DNA of 64,000 nucleotides from Turnera subulata. Lineage: Eukaryota; Streptophyta; Magnoliopsida; Malpighiales; Passifloraceae. How positions within the stretch are numbered: the stretch's first letter is position 1; each line of letters begins with the position of its first letter. Below are positions 1-10,757 of the stretch, in pieces. A program made the translations under genes and the position numbers. Location of the stretch: the NCBI GenBank assembly GCA_028386065.3, contig JAKUCV010001542.1:1-64000 (forward strand). Reading direction: 5' to 3'. The notes beneath the pieces are model-generated. The model made no database searches and was not told where the DNA came from. It saw only the letters and a program-made list of their open reading frames with translations.

Positions 1-646
1 GAAAATAAATGACAAGATCATCCCCTAATCCTAGATTATGAAATTAGCTAGACATGATTGAAGAAGAAACCATCACATGAAAATAATTCATCATTTATAT
101 TCAAAAGGGAAATTAATTACAAAATAAATTACCAACCTTGAACCAAGTGATGAAGTCTTCCATGAATAATTGCCAACTACAATCTAATCTATAAAACTAG
201 GCTAGGCACACATCAAGGAATTTTGAAAAATATTATTTTCTTCAAGTTGGTGGAGGAGGGGCCACGTTGCCATGTTCAAATTTCAAGCATATCTTTGCAT
301 CAGGTGGCGATTTCGTCTTGAACCAGGATCAAGAATTGGCTTTTTTTCCAAATTTAAAATTCAAAGCCAAAGATGCAGGAGAGTCAAAACGGTTTGTTTG
401 ATTTGGCAAATAACCAAGTTCATCCTTCCTTCTTCACCATCTTCAACTTAAGTCCATATCCAAAGAGCTCGTCTTCAAAACGACCAAGAATCCATAATTT
501 CCTGCAAAAAGGTCCTCACGCACTAGGATAAGAAATTTATTAAAATTAAATAAAAATAAATGCAAGAATAAAATCAAATAATATAAAATAAATAACAAAA
601 AGGTATGAAATAAACCCCAAATGATGTGTAAAATATTCACACATCA
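1..646 (-). mobile_element. Truncated Athila-type LTR (right end only)
   Basis: This stretch is a diverged relative of the LTRs of element B (52,713-54,205 and 58,626-60,119). It shares the blocks beginning gacaagatcatcccctaat, the gaggaggggccacgttgcca block and the terminal gtgtaaaatattcacacatca, in the same order and orientation. The left part lies beyond the window. The sequence after the terminal CA (ggaaccc...) is not the PPT-like cgcccccaaac that follows the left LTR of B, so this is more likely the right-hand LTR of a minus-strand element, or a solo LTR. Short open frames inside it are not genes. Confidence 0.75.
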
Positions 647-1559
647 GGAACCCTTGGGCATCTAGGGTTCATACTGCCCTGTTACACACACACGAATATA
701 CATCACAGCCCAAGCATAGAAACCATATAATATAAACCACAATTCAATCACATAAATCATCCTTACACGAATTCGGGTAGAATATGCCCTGCAGTAGCAG
801 AGAGTTCACAGAGATTATAGGCACACCTACAGGCCTAACCAATGTTGTGAATGAATATCAAAATTGTAGCCCTACCACTTAGCTTTCCAGATCCACCAAT
901 AACACTAAATTCCGAGCCCTCTAACTCCTGATATGGCTCCTACATCAACTTGGGGTTAAGCAGCAGGTCTGCTGCAAAACAGTCAACTTGGAGAGTTCTC
1001 TCAGTTGTGCTCCAAAAATAGCCAAATTCGTGCCTATGGATAGATATGGATGTTACCTAACTCTGAGCTTTGGTTTCACTCAATTATAACCAGTGGTTTG
1101 GCCAGAATCGTCTTTTTAGTGGGCAAGGGTCAGTCTGGGTTGAACCCCTCCTTAATTTTTATGGGCCCCGCGCCCTGAAACGGCGTTTCCTCCAAGAAAA
1201 AACCCTGTATGAATATTTTTGAGTCCCAAATAACGAGATACATTGCTTGAATTGAAAAAAAAACACTTATGGTATCCATTGTCTTGAGTCTACGGAAAAG
1301 CCGGGATTAAGGGCATAGTCCCCGTTCATTTGATGAAGTTGTACTAGGGGCACACTAAATCCCACCTCTCAAATCATGGCGAGATACTAGTGGTATCACT
1401 TTTGGTTTGTATGTCTCGAGGGGCACAACACACATATCGTGACCTTCAAATCCAGTAAATAGGGCAGGATATCCAGACAACCTAGTTGTGAGACATCACC
1501 TTTTTCAAACCAGTGAGATCATGAGGGACCCAAAAACAGTAGATGTTCCCAGAAACATA
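647..1559. other. Unassigned retrotransposon-like spacer
   Basis: No coding region, tRNA or clear repeat boundary is visible. The stretch leads without a visible break into the degenerate repeat region to its right, so it may be internal or 3' untranslated sequence of the same Tat/Ogre-like element. This is inference from position only. Confidence 0.35.
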
Positions 1560-2975
1560 TCCAACTCAAACCTAAGACCGAGAGGTGACTGTAGATAAGG
1601 GAGTCCAGTCAAAAGCCAATGACTGAGTCTTCGCAAACCCGAGAGGAACCCAGTTAAGAGTCCAGTCCAGTTAGGAGAGTCCAATCAAAAGCCAAAGATC
1701 CAGTCTTTGCTATCCTAAGAGAACCCAGCTAACCAAACCACTATCCTTCGCCAAGAGATGAGGAGACCCAGCCAGTAGATAGATGAGAGAATCCAGCTAA
1801 AAGCCGATAACCCATTTATCACAACCTGAGACCAGAGAGGAACCAATCCTAAATCCGGGACCCAGCACTCGCAAACTGAGAGATAAGGGGATCCAGTCGA
1901 GAGAAAAACCTTAAGAAACCCAACCAGAAGAAAGATGAGAGAACCTGTCAACCCAGTTAGAAGTCAAAGACCTAGTCTTTGCAAACCAAAGAGATGAGGG
2001 AGTCCTGTTAAAAACCAAAAACCAGTTTTTGCAAAACCCGTGAGATGAGCAAAACAAACCAGTAAGACAATGAGAGAACAAGAGGTACCCAGGTATAAGA
2101 CAATTGAGTCATGAGTGAAAAGTCAAGGACCCGATCCTTGCAACCCTGAGAAGAGCCCAGAACAAACCGACCATGAGACATGAGAGAACCTTGAGGGTAT
2201 TCAGACCTTGAGAGAATTAGGAGAGAACCTAAAGCCGAGACCCAGCTCCCGTAGACCATGAGAGAAGGGAAACCAGATGTGAAGGAACCCAGATAAGAGA
2301 AAACCATGAGGGGAGTAAGAAAAACCAGACATGAGGGAACCCAGATGAGGAAAAACCGTGAGGGAGTCCAAATGCAAGGGAGTCCAGATAAGGACAAACC
2401 GCAAGTAGACCAAGGCAAACCATAGATGAGGGTATGTAGATATGAGGGAAACCAGACATGAGGAATCCAGATGAGAGAAAACCATGAGGGAGTCCAGACA
2501 TGAGGGATCCAGACATGAGAAAAACCAGTAAGCTAAGAGCCTAGCCCTTGCAAACCCAAGATGACCAGACATTGAGACATACAAGTCAAAAGTCGGGAAC
2601 CCAGTTCTCGCAATGAGGAAACCAGACAAAAGCCATGTACCCAGTACCCGCAAAACCAAAGCCGAGGACCTGATTCTTGCAAACCCTGGGATGAGAAGAT
2701 TCCCGAAGACCGAACATGATTCTTAGTCAATGACCCGATAGATGAGATGATTTTATCGCCCCGGGATGAGATGATTCCCGGAAACCATAGCTTGGGATGA
2801 GATGATTCCCAAATAGAATCTAGCCGACAAAGACGAGATGATTATTTATCAATGACCCGATAGATGAGATGATTCAATCGCCTCGGGATGAGAAGATTCC
2901 TGAAAACTTGGGACTAGATGATTCCTAAAATCCGAGGGCCAGTCCCTCAAAACTTCAGGATGACATGATTCCTGA
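1560..2975. repeat. Degenerate short tandem/interspersed repeat field
   Basis: A recurring phrase is repeated with heavy decay. Examples are aagccgaggaccc-agtctttgcaaacc followed by gagatgagggaacccaga, and towards the right end gggatgagatgattcccgaaa. Spacing is irregular, roughly 30-70 bases. Several overlapping minus-strand frames of 60-150 codons rich in Leu, Ser and Trp come from translating the repeats and are not taken as genes. Ogre/Tat-type gypsy elements are known to carry hypervariable tandem repeats in the 3' untranslated region just before the 3' LTR. The position beside a Tat-like LTR fits that. Confidence 0.65.
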
Positions 2976-3084
2976 AGAGGAGCATGGGATGCTCCGAAAC
3001 TCAGCACACACACCACACATTTATCCTTCAAATTTGGTTGTTCCTTTCTTACGTTGTTTCGTCCTTAGTTCCTAAGGACTCATC

Positions 3085-3092
3085 AAAGAGGG
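3085..3092 (+). other. Polypurine-tract-like site before the Tat-type LTR
   Basis: The purine run aaagaggg lies a few bases before the TGTGAACACCC start of the LTR, where plus-strand priming would occur if the LTR is a 3' LTR. It is short, so the call rests mainly on position. Confidence 0.4.
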
Positions 3093-3097
3093 CCATC

Positions 3098-4526
3098 TGT
3101 GAACACCCAAATTTGACCTACGAACATTTTACTAAAACTAGATTCCAAACATGCTTAAACTTAAAGTTAATGTGAATATTTGATTTCGAGTTAAGGCATG
3201 ATAAGAATTTAATTTAGTAGAGTTAATGTATTTTGGAAATTTAAACCTTTATGCACTTAAACCTCAGGATTAATGAAATGATTTATTCTTAGGGTAAAAG
3301 ATATAATAATGTTTATTTACATTAAAATACATTTCATTTGCATGAGCTCGTTCAGTTGTTTTTAATCCAATTATATTGAGATGATTTATTTTTAGGTTAG
3401 GAATGGGTTTAAGGGCCCAGATAATCTAATTCTCCACAGTTTATCCAGCCCATTAACACATTTCTTCCAGGCTAATTTTAGCCTTGATTTTCGTGAAAAA
3501 TTAGAGCTAAATCATCATTTATGCAGGAATGTTGTTTTTGGTATGATTTAGTATGAAATGGGTGTTAATGTGTAATTAATCTGTTATGGAATGATTTAGG
3601 GGAGTGTTAATCAAGTAATTGAGTGATTCTAGGTTGATTAAGGGTTTGATTACGTGGTAGGATCAAATCAGAGCTGACTTAGAGGGATTGCGAGTCAAAA
3701 AAAGAAAGAAAGTGTGACACGCGGGGTGACCGACACCTGACATCCCCACATGACTGCCGGCAGTGTTGGTCGGCGGTCATGGGTGCCCAGAACCCCCGAT
3801 TTCCTCCGATTTTGTTTCTAATTCGATCCTACGTGGCTTTGGACCTGATTTTCAGGCATAATCTTCACCATTAAGCAGGTCCACGCCTCTAGACTTCCCA
3901 GAACACTATAAATAGAACCCCTCAAACACATTTCAGGAGGACACAATTTTTCTCACATACACACCTATAAGCCTTGAGTGCTTGGAGAAACTCTACCTCC
4001 CCAAGCCTAGAAATACATTCTTAAGCAGAAACTCTGGAGAAATTTCGTGGGAGACATCGGCAGTAGTCTAGCAAGGAGGAATCAAGAAAAGGACCAACCA
4101 TTTAGCTTAGAAGTGGCAAGAAGGTGGGTGTAGAACTCAACCCATTGCAAGGAGCTAGAGGATGGCTACAAGAGGTAATACATAACTCTTTTTGGTTGAT
4201 TCTTGCTGATCACATGATGATGCTTTTGATGATGTAAGTGGCCGATTAGTGCCATGTTTAGAACTACGTGGCTTTGACCCCGGTCACTCGGGTACGTAGA
4301 TAGTCTCGGTTCTCCCCCATTCTTTTTGTTTTCCACACTTGCACACCTGCACAAGGCACATTTGTTTTCATTAATTGCACAAAGTCTCGACCTAATACGG
4401 ATGGGTGCCTAACACCTTCCCATTTGTGACGAACCCCCAATCTCATGTCTTTGGTTCGCCATGACCGTGTAGCCTAAAGGAGTCATTTGAAGGTTTTTCC
4501 CAAATTTTGCCTTTAATAAAATTTGG
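3098..4526 (+). mobile_element. Tat/Ogre-type gypsy LTR
   Basis: It starts TGTGAACACCCAAATTTGACC, which I recognise as the usual opening of Tat/Ogre LTRs. It carries a TATA box (ctataaatag, 3906-3915) and, further on, the phrase tttgaccccggtcactcgggtacgtag that is common in this family. The right boundary is set just before a PBS-like sequence and is approximate; another possible CA end lies at 4616. No second copy exists in the window, so length and TSD cannot be tested here. The small minus-strand frames inside it (about 60 codons) are not genes. Confidence 0.65.
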
Positions 4527-4527
4527 G

Positions 4528-4549
4528 TGACGACTCCATTGACGTGGGA
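4528..4549 (+). other. Primer-binding-site-like sequence of the Tat-type element
   Basis: The sequence tgacgactccattgacgtgg resembles the tRNA-Arg-type PBS of Ogre/Tat elements (TGGCGACTCC...TGGGGA) with insertions. It directly follows the LTR end, as a PBS should. The match is imperfect. Confidence 0.45.
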
Positions 4550-5114
4550 TTGACCCGAAGAAGAAGGTGTAAGCAAATAGGTGAATAGGCCCAAGTGATT
4601 TTGAGTCGGGTATTCATAGTCCCCCCTAAAAATTTAGCCTGCCACTGCATGTGTCCGAAAAAAAATTATTAAATCCATGGGTGAGAGGATAAAGATACAA
4701 AAAGAGAAAAAATAAAAAAAAAATAGTAAAAGCAGGTCCACATGACCGGCAGTCTTGTCACCGTAACCACCACCAATACGTCCTAAGGCGTGAAAAACAT
4801 TGAAAAAGGCTTTAAAACAAGTAAATCGATATCTTCTCTTTTATTTTTTATTTGATTTCATAATGATAATGCTACTGACTAAGTGTAATTGAGATAAGAA
4901 CTATGTGGCATTTGATCACGATCGCCAAGGTTTTGTAGGTAATTTCTAATGGATTGAGCAAGATGTTATGATACTAATTTTATAATTGCATGTATACATA
5001 TATACACATATATACGTATATACATATGTATTTATAAATATATATACACGATATCCGGTGTTTTTCCCGGACTAATCCGAGTTTGACTTAGGTTGTGCAC
5101 CTGGATATGGTGGG
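4550..5114. other. Short Tat-like leader remnant and AT-rich microsatellite
   Basis: After the PBS-like site the sequence looks like the start of a Tat-type leader and then becomes unrecognisable. Positions 4987-5050 form an AT-rich microsatellite of tata/cata steps. No gene is seen. Confidence 0.4.
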
Positions 5115-5334
5115 TGATATAAGGCAAGATAATATTATAGAGTAATTGCAATCAATTAGTTGGCTGCAATCACCAAAATCATGGTGATATTGTAGCCGTT
5201 ACACCACAAATTATGGTATATTATATTGTAATCATTACAATATTTCTTTCCTTGTATAATATATAAAGGTGTACAAGTAATACAATAAGATCATCCTTCA
5301 TTATTCATATAACACTTTCTATTCACTCTCTTCA
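5115..5334 (+). mobile_element. 5' LTR of copia alpha (left boundary uncertain)
   Basis: The region ends ...cactctcttca and is followed by a tRNA-iMet-like PBS. It holds a TATA-like run (atataaagg, 5261-5269). Its block at 5230-5255 recurs almost exactly at 8367-8392 after the coding region, the expected position of the 3' LTR. The start was placed at a TG dinucleotide but could lie further left. Confidence 0.55.
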
Positions 5335-5352
5335 TGATAGCGGAGCACCAGG
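5335..5352 (+). other. PBS-like site of copia alpha
   Basis: The sequence tgatagcggagcaccagg starts directly after the LTR. It resembles the usual copia PBS TGGTATCAGAGC, complementary to initiator tRNA-Met, with about three mismatches. Confidence 0.5.
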
Positions 5353-5404
5353 TCTAAGTTTAAAGCATTCTTTTCTTCTTTGTTGCAACCTTGCCCTTTG
5401 TTTA

Positions 5405-8380
5405 ATGGCTCTTACCATCTCTTATTCTACCATTAGTATAATTTTCTCCTCTAATGTTACCAATTCAACCTCTTTTTCTTCGCTTCACTATGACAATAAT
5501 TTTTCTCGCTCGGTTCATTCTGGTACTTCTAGTATTCCCCGTGCTGCTCCTCGGCATACTCCTTTAGTTTACCAATATTGTGGTCTCCATGACCATGATG
5601 CCCATTCATGTCCCACTATTGTTCAGCAAACTCTCTCTGCAATCCACCTTCGTGATAATGCTTGGTCTCGCGTGCTTTAGTTCGTACGACTCCAAATTTT
5701 GGTATACTTTTAACGTCTTCTCCTTACTCTGGCCCCGATCAGATAAGTGTTGGTGATAGTACCTTATTACCCATTTCTGCTATTGGTACTTCACAATTGC
5801 ACACTCACACATGTCTTTTCTTTACATAAAGTTTTATATGTTTCTTCCTTAACCAAAATTTTTTTATCTGTTTGTCAATTTTGTCGTGAAAATAATTGTG
5901 TTACACAATTTACTGACCATAGTTTTTGTTTGAAAGATCAGAAGACACAACGGGTACTTTTTCGCTCTATTAGTGATGGTCCTCTCTATCCCATTCATTC
6001 CAGTGATGGTCCGCTCTATTAGTGATGGTCCTCTCCAGAGTGAGGTGTTTCGACATTTCACTTCTTTTGAAGCTTTCGTTCAAAATCAGTTCAATACTAA
6101 AAAAAATTAAACTGATGGTGGCGGTGAATTTGTTAATCATAGTTTTCAGGAATATCTTCGTCATTACGGTATCTTGCAACGGATATCATGTCCTCATACC
6201 CCGCAACAAAATGGTTCTACTGAAAGGAAGCACCGTTACTTGATTGATGTCACTCATGCATTGCTCTCTCAGGCTGGTCTTTCACCTCATTATTGGGTAG
6301 AGGTTCTTTTCTTTCCGGTGTATATAATGAATCGTTTGCCTATATCTCACTTGGATTTTCATATCCCATACAAACTTTTATATGGCACACTACCCATTTA
6401 TCCTAATCTCTCTTCAGCATCTACTCACAAATTGTCTCCTCATTAAACTCCATGTATTTTCCTTTATTTTATAGATGGTCATAAAGGGTACAAATGTCTC
6501 GGTTCCTTTTTAATTAGAATGATACAATCTCGTCATGTTACCTTTCATGAGCATATTTTCCCCACTCGTGCATCCTCTCGCATCCTCCTACATCTCATGT
6601 TTCTTTCCCTTCTTTCGGCAATTTTATTAACCTTGCTATGGTGATTCCCACTAGATCTCCACCTAAACCATCTATCAGCTCACAATCATTAACCTTACCT
6701 CAACTTCCACCCTTGTTTGCTTCTACACCTACTTCCCCTAGTGACCCTCTCCCACCAACTTCATGTACTTCTTCTAGAGATCCTACCTCACCTGCTTCAC
6801 CTACTCCTCCCCCTCCCCCACACAATCATCACAGAATGACAAATAGAGCCTAACTAGGTATCACCGAGCCTGTAGAAAGACTAAATCTCATGGCTACTAT
6901 TTCAACTTCGCCCGAGCCTACTTTTTATATTGATGCCTCGTGTTATCCTGAATGGCGGGCTGCTGTGAGTCAGGAATATAATGCCTTGCTCTACAATCTC
7001 ACATGGGATCTTGTGCCCTTGCCGCCACAACAAAGTTTTATTGGTTGCAAATGGATATGTCGAGTGAAGTATAATGCTGATGGTTCTCTAGCCCGTTATA
7101 AGGCCCGCCTTGTTGCACAAGGTTTCAAGCAACAACTCTGTATTGACTCACAGAGACATTTAGTCCTGTGGTTAAGCCAATCACTGTTTGTATTGTATTT
7201 AGTTTGGCTACTACCTTTTCTTGGCCCATTCACCAACTGGATGTCAGAAATGCCTTTGTACATGGTACTATCTTTGAAGAAGTCTATATGAAACAACCTC
7301 CTAGATTCATTCATCCTGATTTTCTCCATCATGTGTGCCGTCTTTGTCGGGCCCTCTATAGTCTCAAACTGGCTCACCTTGCCTGGTACAAGCGGTTTTA
7401 CAGATTTTCTTATCCTTCTTGGGTTTAAATCTAGTAAGGCTGACCCTTCTATGTGTTATTTTTCATGATCAGGATATTTACTTGGTACTCTTACTTTATA
7501 TGGATGACAACTTATTTACTGGCAATTCTCCCACTATGCTTCAACATATGATTCATAAGTTGCAACAAAAATTCACTATGAGTGATCTTGGTGCCCTGCG
7601 ATATTTTCTCGGTATTGAAGCTGCCCGTACCTCTTCTAGCCTACATCTCTCATAGGAATAGAATGGAATCACATCAACCTATAAAGACATCAATCTCTCC
7701 CAAAGCCCAACTCACCCTAATGGATGGTGATTGACTTCCTAATCCCACTCTTTATCGGAGTCTTGTCGGTGGCTTACAATATTTCTCATCTACACGACCT
7801 GATATTACTCATGCAGTGGGCTTGGTCTCCCAATACATGCATGCTCCCCGTGAACCACATTTTTTTGCTGTTAAACGCATCCTACGGTACTTGCATGGTA
7901 TAACTGATTATGGTATCCTTTTACGACCTCAACAGAATTTCACTCTTGTCTCCTATACAGATGCTGATTGGGCTAGTTGTATAGATACTCACTCATCTAT
8001 TAGTGGGTATTGCTATTTTCTAGGATCGCATCCTGTATCCTGGTCCTCTAAAAAGTGACCCACAGTCTCTCGTTCTAGTGTTGAGGCCGAGTACCGTGCT
8101 TAGCCTCTGTCGTTGCTGATGTAATACGGCTTCGCCAACTCCTTTCCGAACTCGGATATCCTATGTGTACCGCTACAGTAATTTTTGTGACATTCTCGGT
8201 ACTACTTATATACTTGTTAATCCAGTACATCATGCTCGTACCAAACACATCGACATTGATCTACACTTCATTCGTGATCATGTCTCTTCAGGAGCTCTTA
8301 CCGTTTGTCACATACCAACCGACCACCAAACTGCTGATGTGTTTACCAAAGCTCTATCTTCACCAAAATCATTACAATAA
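5405..8380 (+). pseudogene. Copia alpha gag-pol polyprotein, degraded
   Basis: Pieces of a Ty1/copia polyprotein appear in the canonical order in several frames. They are a gag zinc-knuckle remnant near 5570 (YQYCGLHDHDAHSC, where the first Cys is Tyr), a pre-integrase stretch around 5800-5960, an integrase end (PQQNGSTERKHR, 6195-6235), reverse transcriptase (WDLVPLP, KARLVAQGFKQ, then QLDVRNAFVHG), the active site LLYMDDN near 7500, and RNase H (YTDADWASC, then TKHIDIDLHFIRDH). The integrase core between the pre-integrase part and the residues before PQQNG is mostly missing. At 5990-6040 a short phrase, agtgatggtcc, is repeated three times at the deletion point. Stops and frameshifts are frequent, so the element is dead. 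Confidence 0.85.
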
Positions 8381-8392
8381 TTCTTTCCTTGT
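8367..8392 (+). mobile_element. 3' LTR remnant of copia alpha
   Basis: Twenty-six bases match 5230-5255 of the 5' LTR with one difference. They directly abut the end of the RNase H coding sequence, so the 3' untranslated region, PPT and first part of the LTR are missing, and what follows is unrelated. Confidence 0.5.
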
Positions 8393-8395
8393 TCA

Positions 8396-9617
8396 AACCC
8401 GCGGAATCAAGTCGCTTAAGGTTATCAATATTTTTAGGTTGATTTCTTAACAGGCAAGAACCGGTCAGACGGTTTTGACCGGTTAAACCAGCCTTTCTAA
8501 GTCCAAATTTAAAATTGTTGTTGAACATTAGAATTGAACATTTGACCTCCAACACATATTTATAACCTCCAACCAACTAGGCTACTAGGAATTAATATTT
8601 CTTTTACATAAAGTTTATTATATATAGAAACTTATTTTAATTTGGATATTTTAGCAGAAAATATATATAGTTTAAAATTTAATATATAATAATTTAATCT
8701 ATAAAAATAAAATTATACAAGCACTAATTTGTATAAAATTTATCTTATTTTAACAAAACGGTCGAACCCAGTCGGATCCTCGGTTTCCTTAAACATTCTA
8801 TTCTTCGGTTCAATGCCCGGTCCTATTTTGAAGACTTTGCTGAATACAAAAAGGAAAGCCAAAGCCATTAAATACGGACTCGAATCCGAAACCTCGCTTA
8901 AGCGAAATTAAGTGACTTATAACCTTTTTTTTATTATTAAAACATGAGTACTACATTTCGCAAGACCAACTAGCACAGAGTCGAAAGGCCAAGGCCATCA
9001 CAGCCAAGTGGGCTAATTAGACCAACCCTTTATATATATATATGATTGAGAAAAAAAATCATTATAGAAAGTAAAATCCATACATCTGACACATTTGGAG
9101 AACATGTGGGTTTGAAGTACACTAAAGATTCTTAGCAATGATGTCGGAAATAATTAAGTTTCTTACCAAACGTCTTTTCTTAACTTTTCCACCATTGAAT
9201 TTTTTGTGCACCGAAGATTTTGAGGATTTATTGTTCCCCTGACGGACAGCTGGCGAATCTCGAGCAAGATCTCAGGAGAAAGAAAGAAAATAACAACTTG
9301 TTTTCAACAACTCTGTCTGGCTTTCATTTTGAAGAATCATGCATTTGGGATAAGGTTCTTCAGAATCACTCGTCTTGTCGGATCCAATTTTCCTTAATTG
9401 CATTCTGGTTTATGTTCAAAATGCTCCTTAATTACTCCCGGTTCTTGATCTTGGGTTTTAATTTTATAGCAAAATCTCCAACCAGAAATAATTTATGTGT
9501 GTTTTTCTTTTTAAGAAAGATTGTCGACTCTCCATATTAATTTTCCTTCCCAATAACTAAAGGAATTGTGATCAGAAGTCAAATTTAATGTTCCTTATTG
9601 ACTAACTAGTCACGTAC
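8396..9617. other. Intergenic stretch without recognisable gene
   Basis: AT-rich sequence. An inverted repeat at 8459-8484 (arms AACCGGTCA/TGACCGGTT, 8-base spacer) and a short TA run near 9030 are the only structures seen. The 106-codon frame at 9220-9540 has no recognisable motif and ordinary noncoding composition, so I do not call it a gene. Confidence 0.5.
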
Positions 9618-9674
9618 ATACATAATAGGAACTACTCCCTTTTTTTTTTTTTGATAAGATACATAATAGGAACT
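9618..9674. repeat. Micro-insertion: poly(T) core with 16-bp flanking direct repeats
   Basis: The 16-mer atacataataggaact at 9618-9633 is repeated exactly at 9659-9674. Between the copies are 25 bases made of actccc, a long T run and gataag. The form is that of a retroposed tail with a target-site duplication, the tail on the minus strand. Confidence 0.7.
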
Positions 9675-10105
9675 CTTTTTGCAATGAATGAGACAAAACC
9701 TTTTCAGGTAGGGTAGAAGCGTCGTCGGCTAGAGCTCGAAGAATAATTCTTCTCCTTACTAGCCAAAAGCAGGAAACGTGGCGGGACAAGGTCAATAAAT
9801 GAGAATCATCATGACAATCTTGATTGAAGATGTGCTGCTCAAGAGACTTCTCACAAGATCAGTTTCAAAAAAAGAGATTTCTCACTTTATGGACAAATCA
9901 TGGCTTGTCCACTCTCGGTTTACGACGGACAAGAGAAAAAAGATTATCCTTACCACCAAACATATATAGCCCATATCATATAGATAGATTTCGATATAAG
10001 TTACTGATAATACCTTGGTCAATTTTTTTCATCAAGATTAAACCATATAGATAGACTACCTGACTACACCATTTGATGCCGAAGGTTGCACATATAGTGC
10101 GCCAA
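9675..10105. other. No recognisable feature
   Basis: Short open frames at 9610-9795 (minus) and 9824-10054 (plus) have no motif or family resemblance. I see no gene. Confidence 0.4.
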
Positions 10106-10141
10106 GATTACTTTTTTTTTTTTGGTCGCATCACGATTACT
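10106..10141. repeat. Micro-insertion: poly(T) core with 7-bp direct repeats
   Basis: The copies of gattact at 10106-10112 and 10135-10141 flank 22 bases that start with a T run and end ggtcgcatcac. The duplication is short, so this is the weakest of the three such sites. Confidence 0.45.
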
Positions 10142-10160
10142 GTTTTCAGAATCATATTTG

Positions 10161-10207
10161 GATTATTGATTGCATATTTAAAAAAAAAAAAAGATTCTTG
10201 ATTGCAT
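10161..10207. repeat. Micro-insertion: pure poly(A) core with 15-bp direct repeats
   Basis: The phrase gattattgattgcat (10161-10175) is repeated as gattcttgattgcat (10193-10207), 14 of 15 identical. The 17 bases between them are attt followed by 13 A. Nothing but a poly(A) tail seems to have been inserted. Confidence 0.65.
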
Positions 10208-10747
10208 TGCGCAGGACCAAATTGGTGACTCCGATTAGGGAGACAAAGATTCAGTTCTAAGTGGGACAATAAGCGCAGGTAATGGCATTTCATGGTCCCA
10301 GGAAGTATACGACAGGACAGTGGACAGTTGTCCTAACATGATCTAATTTCAAAGTCACCAGAAATGCACTTAAAAAAAGAAGAAATCATTATTAGTACAT
10401 AATTCATGTGTAGGCCACAAAATAAACTAAAATATGGGGGAAAAGCATATAATATTATCGTGTAAAACCATTTTCATGTTGCTTATCTAACTCGAATTTC
10501 AAGGTTGAGTACTGTTGACTGTTCAACATATTAAGAATTATAAATTTTTGATTCGGGCATTTTAATATGGACAATCTGCATTGCTTGCCAGATTATAACA
10601 ACTAAAGTGCAACACTAAGAAAACAAATGAAAAATCACACTTGCATTTGCAATTTAATTTTTGTGCATAATCCAAAAAAAATATCTCAGCTAGGTTTTCA
10701 GGTATCAACAAGAGTGTTATTGTTAGGAATATCTCATTTTGCCATCA
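10208..10747. other. No recognisable feature
   Basis: AT-rich noncoding sequence with no gene or repeat boundary that I can support. Confidence 0.4.
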
Positions 10748-10757
10748 CCTCCAGAAT

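Noticed and set aside
1715..2730. Long minus-strand frames of 95-152 codons with repeated protein phrases
   Set aside because: They are translations of the degenerate DNA repeat field in several overlapping frames; no start context or domain.
1560..2975. Possible CRISPR array
   Set aside because: Repeats are imperfect and irregularly spaced, and the DNA is plant nuclear; no cas genes.
9220..9540. 106-codon frame in the 8.4-10.7 kb gap
   Set aside because: No motif, no similarity to anything I recognise and no supporting signals; chance frame.
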